Positions 61,825 through 64,000 of a stretch of 64,000 nt of DNA are shown here, in pieces. The translations under genes and the position numbers were made by a program. Source of the DNA: Brasenia schreberi (Eukaryota; Streptophyta; Magnoliopsida; Nymphaeales; Cabombaceae); contig JAYKKT010000088.1 of NCBI GenBank assembly GCA_036023115.1, positions 62,001 to 126,000 on the forward strand, written 5' to 3'. The notes under the pieces are model-generated. The model was given only the letters and a program-made list of their open reading frames with translations. It ran no database searches and was not told where the DNA came from. The number at the start of each line of letters is the position of its first letter. Position 1 is the first letter of the stretch.

Positions 61825-62418
61825 GCGTCTCTCCAACCCTCGTTCGTCCGACTCCCTGCGCCTCTCCAACCCTCGTTCATCCGACTCCCTGCGCCTCTCC
61901 AACCCTCGTTCGTCCGACTCCCTGCGCCTCTCCAACCCTCGTTCCTCCCTGACTCCCTGCGCCTCTCGGTGGCCACTCCTGCCTGTCGTCGCCACCATCT
62001 CCAGGTGCGCCTCCCCCTCTCCATCCTCACCGGCCGCTGCCTCCTGTCGCCACCGCCGCCTCCAGGTACACCTCTCCAACCCTCGTTCGTCCCTGACTCC
62101 CTGCGCCTCTCGGTGGCCGCTCCTGCCTGTCGCCGCCATCGTCTCTAGGTGCACCTCCCCCTCTCCATCCTCACCGGGCCGCTCCCGCTTGTCCCCACCG
62201 CCGCCTCCAAGTATACCTCTCCAACCCTCATTCGTCCCTGCGCCTTTCAGTGGTTGCTCCTGCATGTCGCCGACACTGTCTCCAGGTGCGCCTCCCCCTC
62301 TCCATCTTCACCGAGCCGCTCCCGCCTGTCGCCACCGTCGCCTCCAGGTACGCCTCTCCAAGCCTCGTTCGTCCCTGACTCCCTGCGCCTCTCGGTGGCC
62401 GCTCCTGCCTGTCACCGC
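61825..62418. repeat. CT-rich minisatellite: 33-bp and about 145-bp periods
   Basis: About four units of 33 bp (CTGCGCCTCTCCAACCCTCG...) at 61827-61957, then about three units of about 145 bp built from the same words plus GGTGGCCGCTCCTGCCTGTC and CTCCCCCTCTCCATCCTCAC. Because 33 is divisible by three, both strands show long open frames that are artefacts. Confidence 0.9.
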
Positions 62419-63094
62419 CTAAGTCACACAAACACTTCTAAGGGGTGGAGTGTCGACCCTGACACTGGTGCGACACCGACACCGTGTCAATGCGGCATGT
62501 CAAAAAAAAAATTTTTGCAAAAAAACTCATGGATAAATGGGTCTGGATAATGAAGATTGATTTGTGTATTATGATGAAATTAGTAGTTTTTTACCATTTA
62601 TATGTTTTGCTTTAATATAAAGTTGTGTACTTACTATTATAGCTTTATACAATATAAAGCTGCTTGAATGATTTTGGGTGCGAACAATTGGACTCCATAC
62701 TATATGCCTTTGCACAGAATAATCTCTGTCACCAAACACATTTAAAGACCAGGAACATTACCAGATCAATAGAACATAAGATTATGACATCACTAGTGGA
62801 TCCTAGCACAAATACTAGTATATGTTATATCCTACAAAAGATCTTGAAACTCTTTGAATCCATAACTTGGATATTTTGCAGCTCGTAAAATCATTGTAAG
62901 TTTCAGATCATTATGAGGGAACTTGCTAATTGATACCTATTGCACCCAAAATTAGCAAATACTAGTTGTATTATGATTGATTTATGTAGCTTGAATATTA
63001 TATATAATATATAATATTATATACCCTAGCCGTGTCGCCGCACCCAAAATTTTTGAAATTTGCCGTATCCCGCACCCGCACCCATGTGACATAG
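62419..63094. mobile_element. Nested non-autonomous insertion within the minisatellite
   Basis: AT-rich DNA of 676 bp that interrupts the CT-rich repeat. Its ends are inverted copies (CTAAGTCACA at the left, CTATGTCACA read from the right), and it is flanked by GTCACCGC (62411-62418) and GTCGCCGC (63095-63102), an 8-bp match with one difference, as for hAT insertions. Since the flanks are themselves repeats, the 8-bp match alone is weak evidence. The interior has GTGTCGAC...CGACACCG words near the left end and no coding frame. Confidence 0.55.
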
Positions 63095-63445
63095 GTCGCC
63101 GCCACTGTCTCCAGGTGTGCCTCCCCTCTCCATCCTCGTTCGTCCCTAACTCCCTGCGCCTTTCGATGGTCGCTTCTGCCTGTCGTCGCCACCGTCTCCA
63201 GGTGCGCCTCCCCCTCTCCATCCTCACCGGGCCGCTCCCGCCTGTCGCCACCACCACCTCTAAGTACGCCTCTCCAAGCCTCGTTCGTCCCTGACTCCCT
63301 GCGCCTCTCGATGGCCGCTCCTGCCTGTCGCCGCCACCGTCTCCAAGTGCACCTCCCCTCTCCATCCTCATGGGGACGCTCCCGCCTGTCGCCACCGCCG
63401 CCTCTAGGTACGCCTCTCCAACTCTCGATCATCCCTGACTCCGTG
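63095..63445. repeat. CT-rich minisatellite, right portion
   Basis: About two and a half more units of the about 145-bp repeat seen at 61957-62418, continuing after the nested insertion. Same words (CCATCCTCAC, CCTGACTCCCTGCGCC) with scattered changes. Confidence 0.9.
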
Positions 63446-63796
63446 CGCTTGTTGCAATATTGTGTATCAGTATCACTGGCTTCACATTCTAAGTGTGAAA
63501 TTCGTTGAAGAAACTCCCTGAGCTTTGCATCTCACGTGAACTAGACTTTCGAGCTGCTTGTGGCTTGCCTATTAGTCAAGAATATTTCCCTTAATAAGCA
63601 AGATAAATAAATTCGTGAATATAATGTTTTGGCTTATCAGAAGAACAAAAATAAATAGCCCAAACAGCGTAACTGCTTGGCTGATTAGAGAAACAAAAAT
63701 AAACAACCCAAACAGCGTTACTTATTTAATGTTCTATTTCTTTTATAAGGTTGGAAAACTCAAGCTGAGTCGTTATTCTTATTTTTTGTAGTGAGT

Positions 63797-64000
63797 ATGG
63801 AATCATCAACAACTGCAACTGCTTGTTCTCAAAGTGGCAGTGGCAGTGGTAGTTGTGGCACAGGCACTAGTAAAACAACTGGTATTAGGTTTTCTAATCC
63901 AGCATATAGCTATAGACCTCAAGCTTCAAGATCCAGGATGGAATTGGGGTTTGACAAAATATAGGACGGATAATATGTCAGTATTTTGTGCATTATGTGG
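63797..64000 (+). pseudogene. BED-finger hAT transposase N-terminus, partial and frame-shifted
   Basis: A frame opens at ATG 63797 just after a good 3' splice site (TTTTTTGTAG at 63783-63792) with MESSTTATACSQSGSGSGSC, a Ser/Gly-rich start. Near 63935 the family-like sequence moves to another frame: PGWNWGLTKY, then SVFCALCG, which fits the first half of a BED zinc finger (aromatic residues, then Cys-x-x-Cys). The frame change could be a lesion or an unseen intron. The window ends inside the finger, so the identification rests on few residues. Confidence 0.45.

Larger units (their letters stand above)
61650..64000 (+). mobile_element. Probable hAT-type transposon, left part, running off the window
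   Basis: The left end near 61650-61745 is packed with short inverted words (GCTATAGCGG, CCGCTATAAC, CGCTATTAGCG, CATAGCGG), like the subterminal repeats of hAT elements. A CT-rich minisatellite leader follows (61825-62418 and 63095-63445), interrupted by a nested insertion. Beyond it, at 63797, starts a frame with a BED-finger-like sequence. Reading these as one element is inference. The right end is outside the window. Confidence 0.45.

Noticed and set aside
61765..62422. Long open frames of 166-199 codons on both strands with Ser/Arg-rich repeats
   Set aside because: They arise from the 33-bp tandem repeat, which keeps frame on both strands, and resemble no protein family.
62982..63432. 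Minus-strand frames of 137-144 codons, Gly/Arg-rich
   Set aside because: Same CT-rich minisatellite read in reverse; composition artefact.

Overview
This is a nuclear segment of a flowering-plant genome. The genes are split by short AT-rich introns with GT/AG borders, and the histone H4 is the plant form with a plant-type histone promoter (CGCGGATC octamer). The recognisable products are plant or general eukaryotic housekeeping proteins, and the DNA between them is filled with plant retroelement and hAT-type debris and long TA/GA microsatellites. The species cannot be named from the sequence. No bacterial, organellar or viral gene block, tRNA, rRNA or CRISPR array was found.

Layout. 0-2.6 kb: intergenic. 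2.6-8.8 kb (+): a complete 12-exon UDP-glucuronate decarboxylase (UXS, soluble type). 10.8-11.4 kb (+): intronless histone H4 with its promoter. 12-17.7 kb: repeats (a MITE with 8-bp flanking repeats, an LTR fragment, a 37-bp minisatellite). 17.7-18.8 kb (+): the 3' exons of an ACT-domain-repeat (ACR9/ACR10-like) gene whose 5' part is missing. 20-25 kb: no secure gene, one eroded RTE LINE. 25.4-27.6 kb (+): a GNAT acetyltransferase, probably plastid-targeted. 28.4-30.6 kb (-): a PPR pseudogene. 31.8-35.2 kb (-): a membrane-anchored protein with two glycosyltransferase-like domains. 36.7-44 kb: LINE remnants (RTE and L1 types). 46.4-47.2 kb (+): a decayed NPH3/RPT2-like gene. 48.7-55.8 kb (-): a 12-exon ENTH-domain epsin. 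59.1-59.8 kb (-): three exons of PAM16/TIM16. 60.4-64 kb: an RTE copy, then what looks like the 5' part of a hAT transposon with a CT-rich minisatellite leader, a nested insertion, and the start of a BED-finger transposase running off the end.

The genes do not form an operon or a pathway. They are independent loci for nucleotide-sugar synthesis, chromatin, amino-acid-sensor-like ACT proteins, protein acetylation, Golgi-type glycosylation, clathrin trafficking and mitochondrial import. I found no convincing new biological system. The points most worth a second look are: a 57-bp in-frame duplication of a 3' splice site in the GNAT gene, the ACR gene that lost its N-terminal ACT half next to an LTR fragment, an NPH3-like pseudogene with no long open frame, the two-domain glycosyltransferase, a GC-AG intron in UXS, and the composite hAT-like structure at the right end. 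All exon borders were read by eye from splice consensus and family knowledge; transcript data would settle them.
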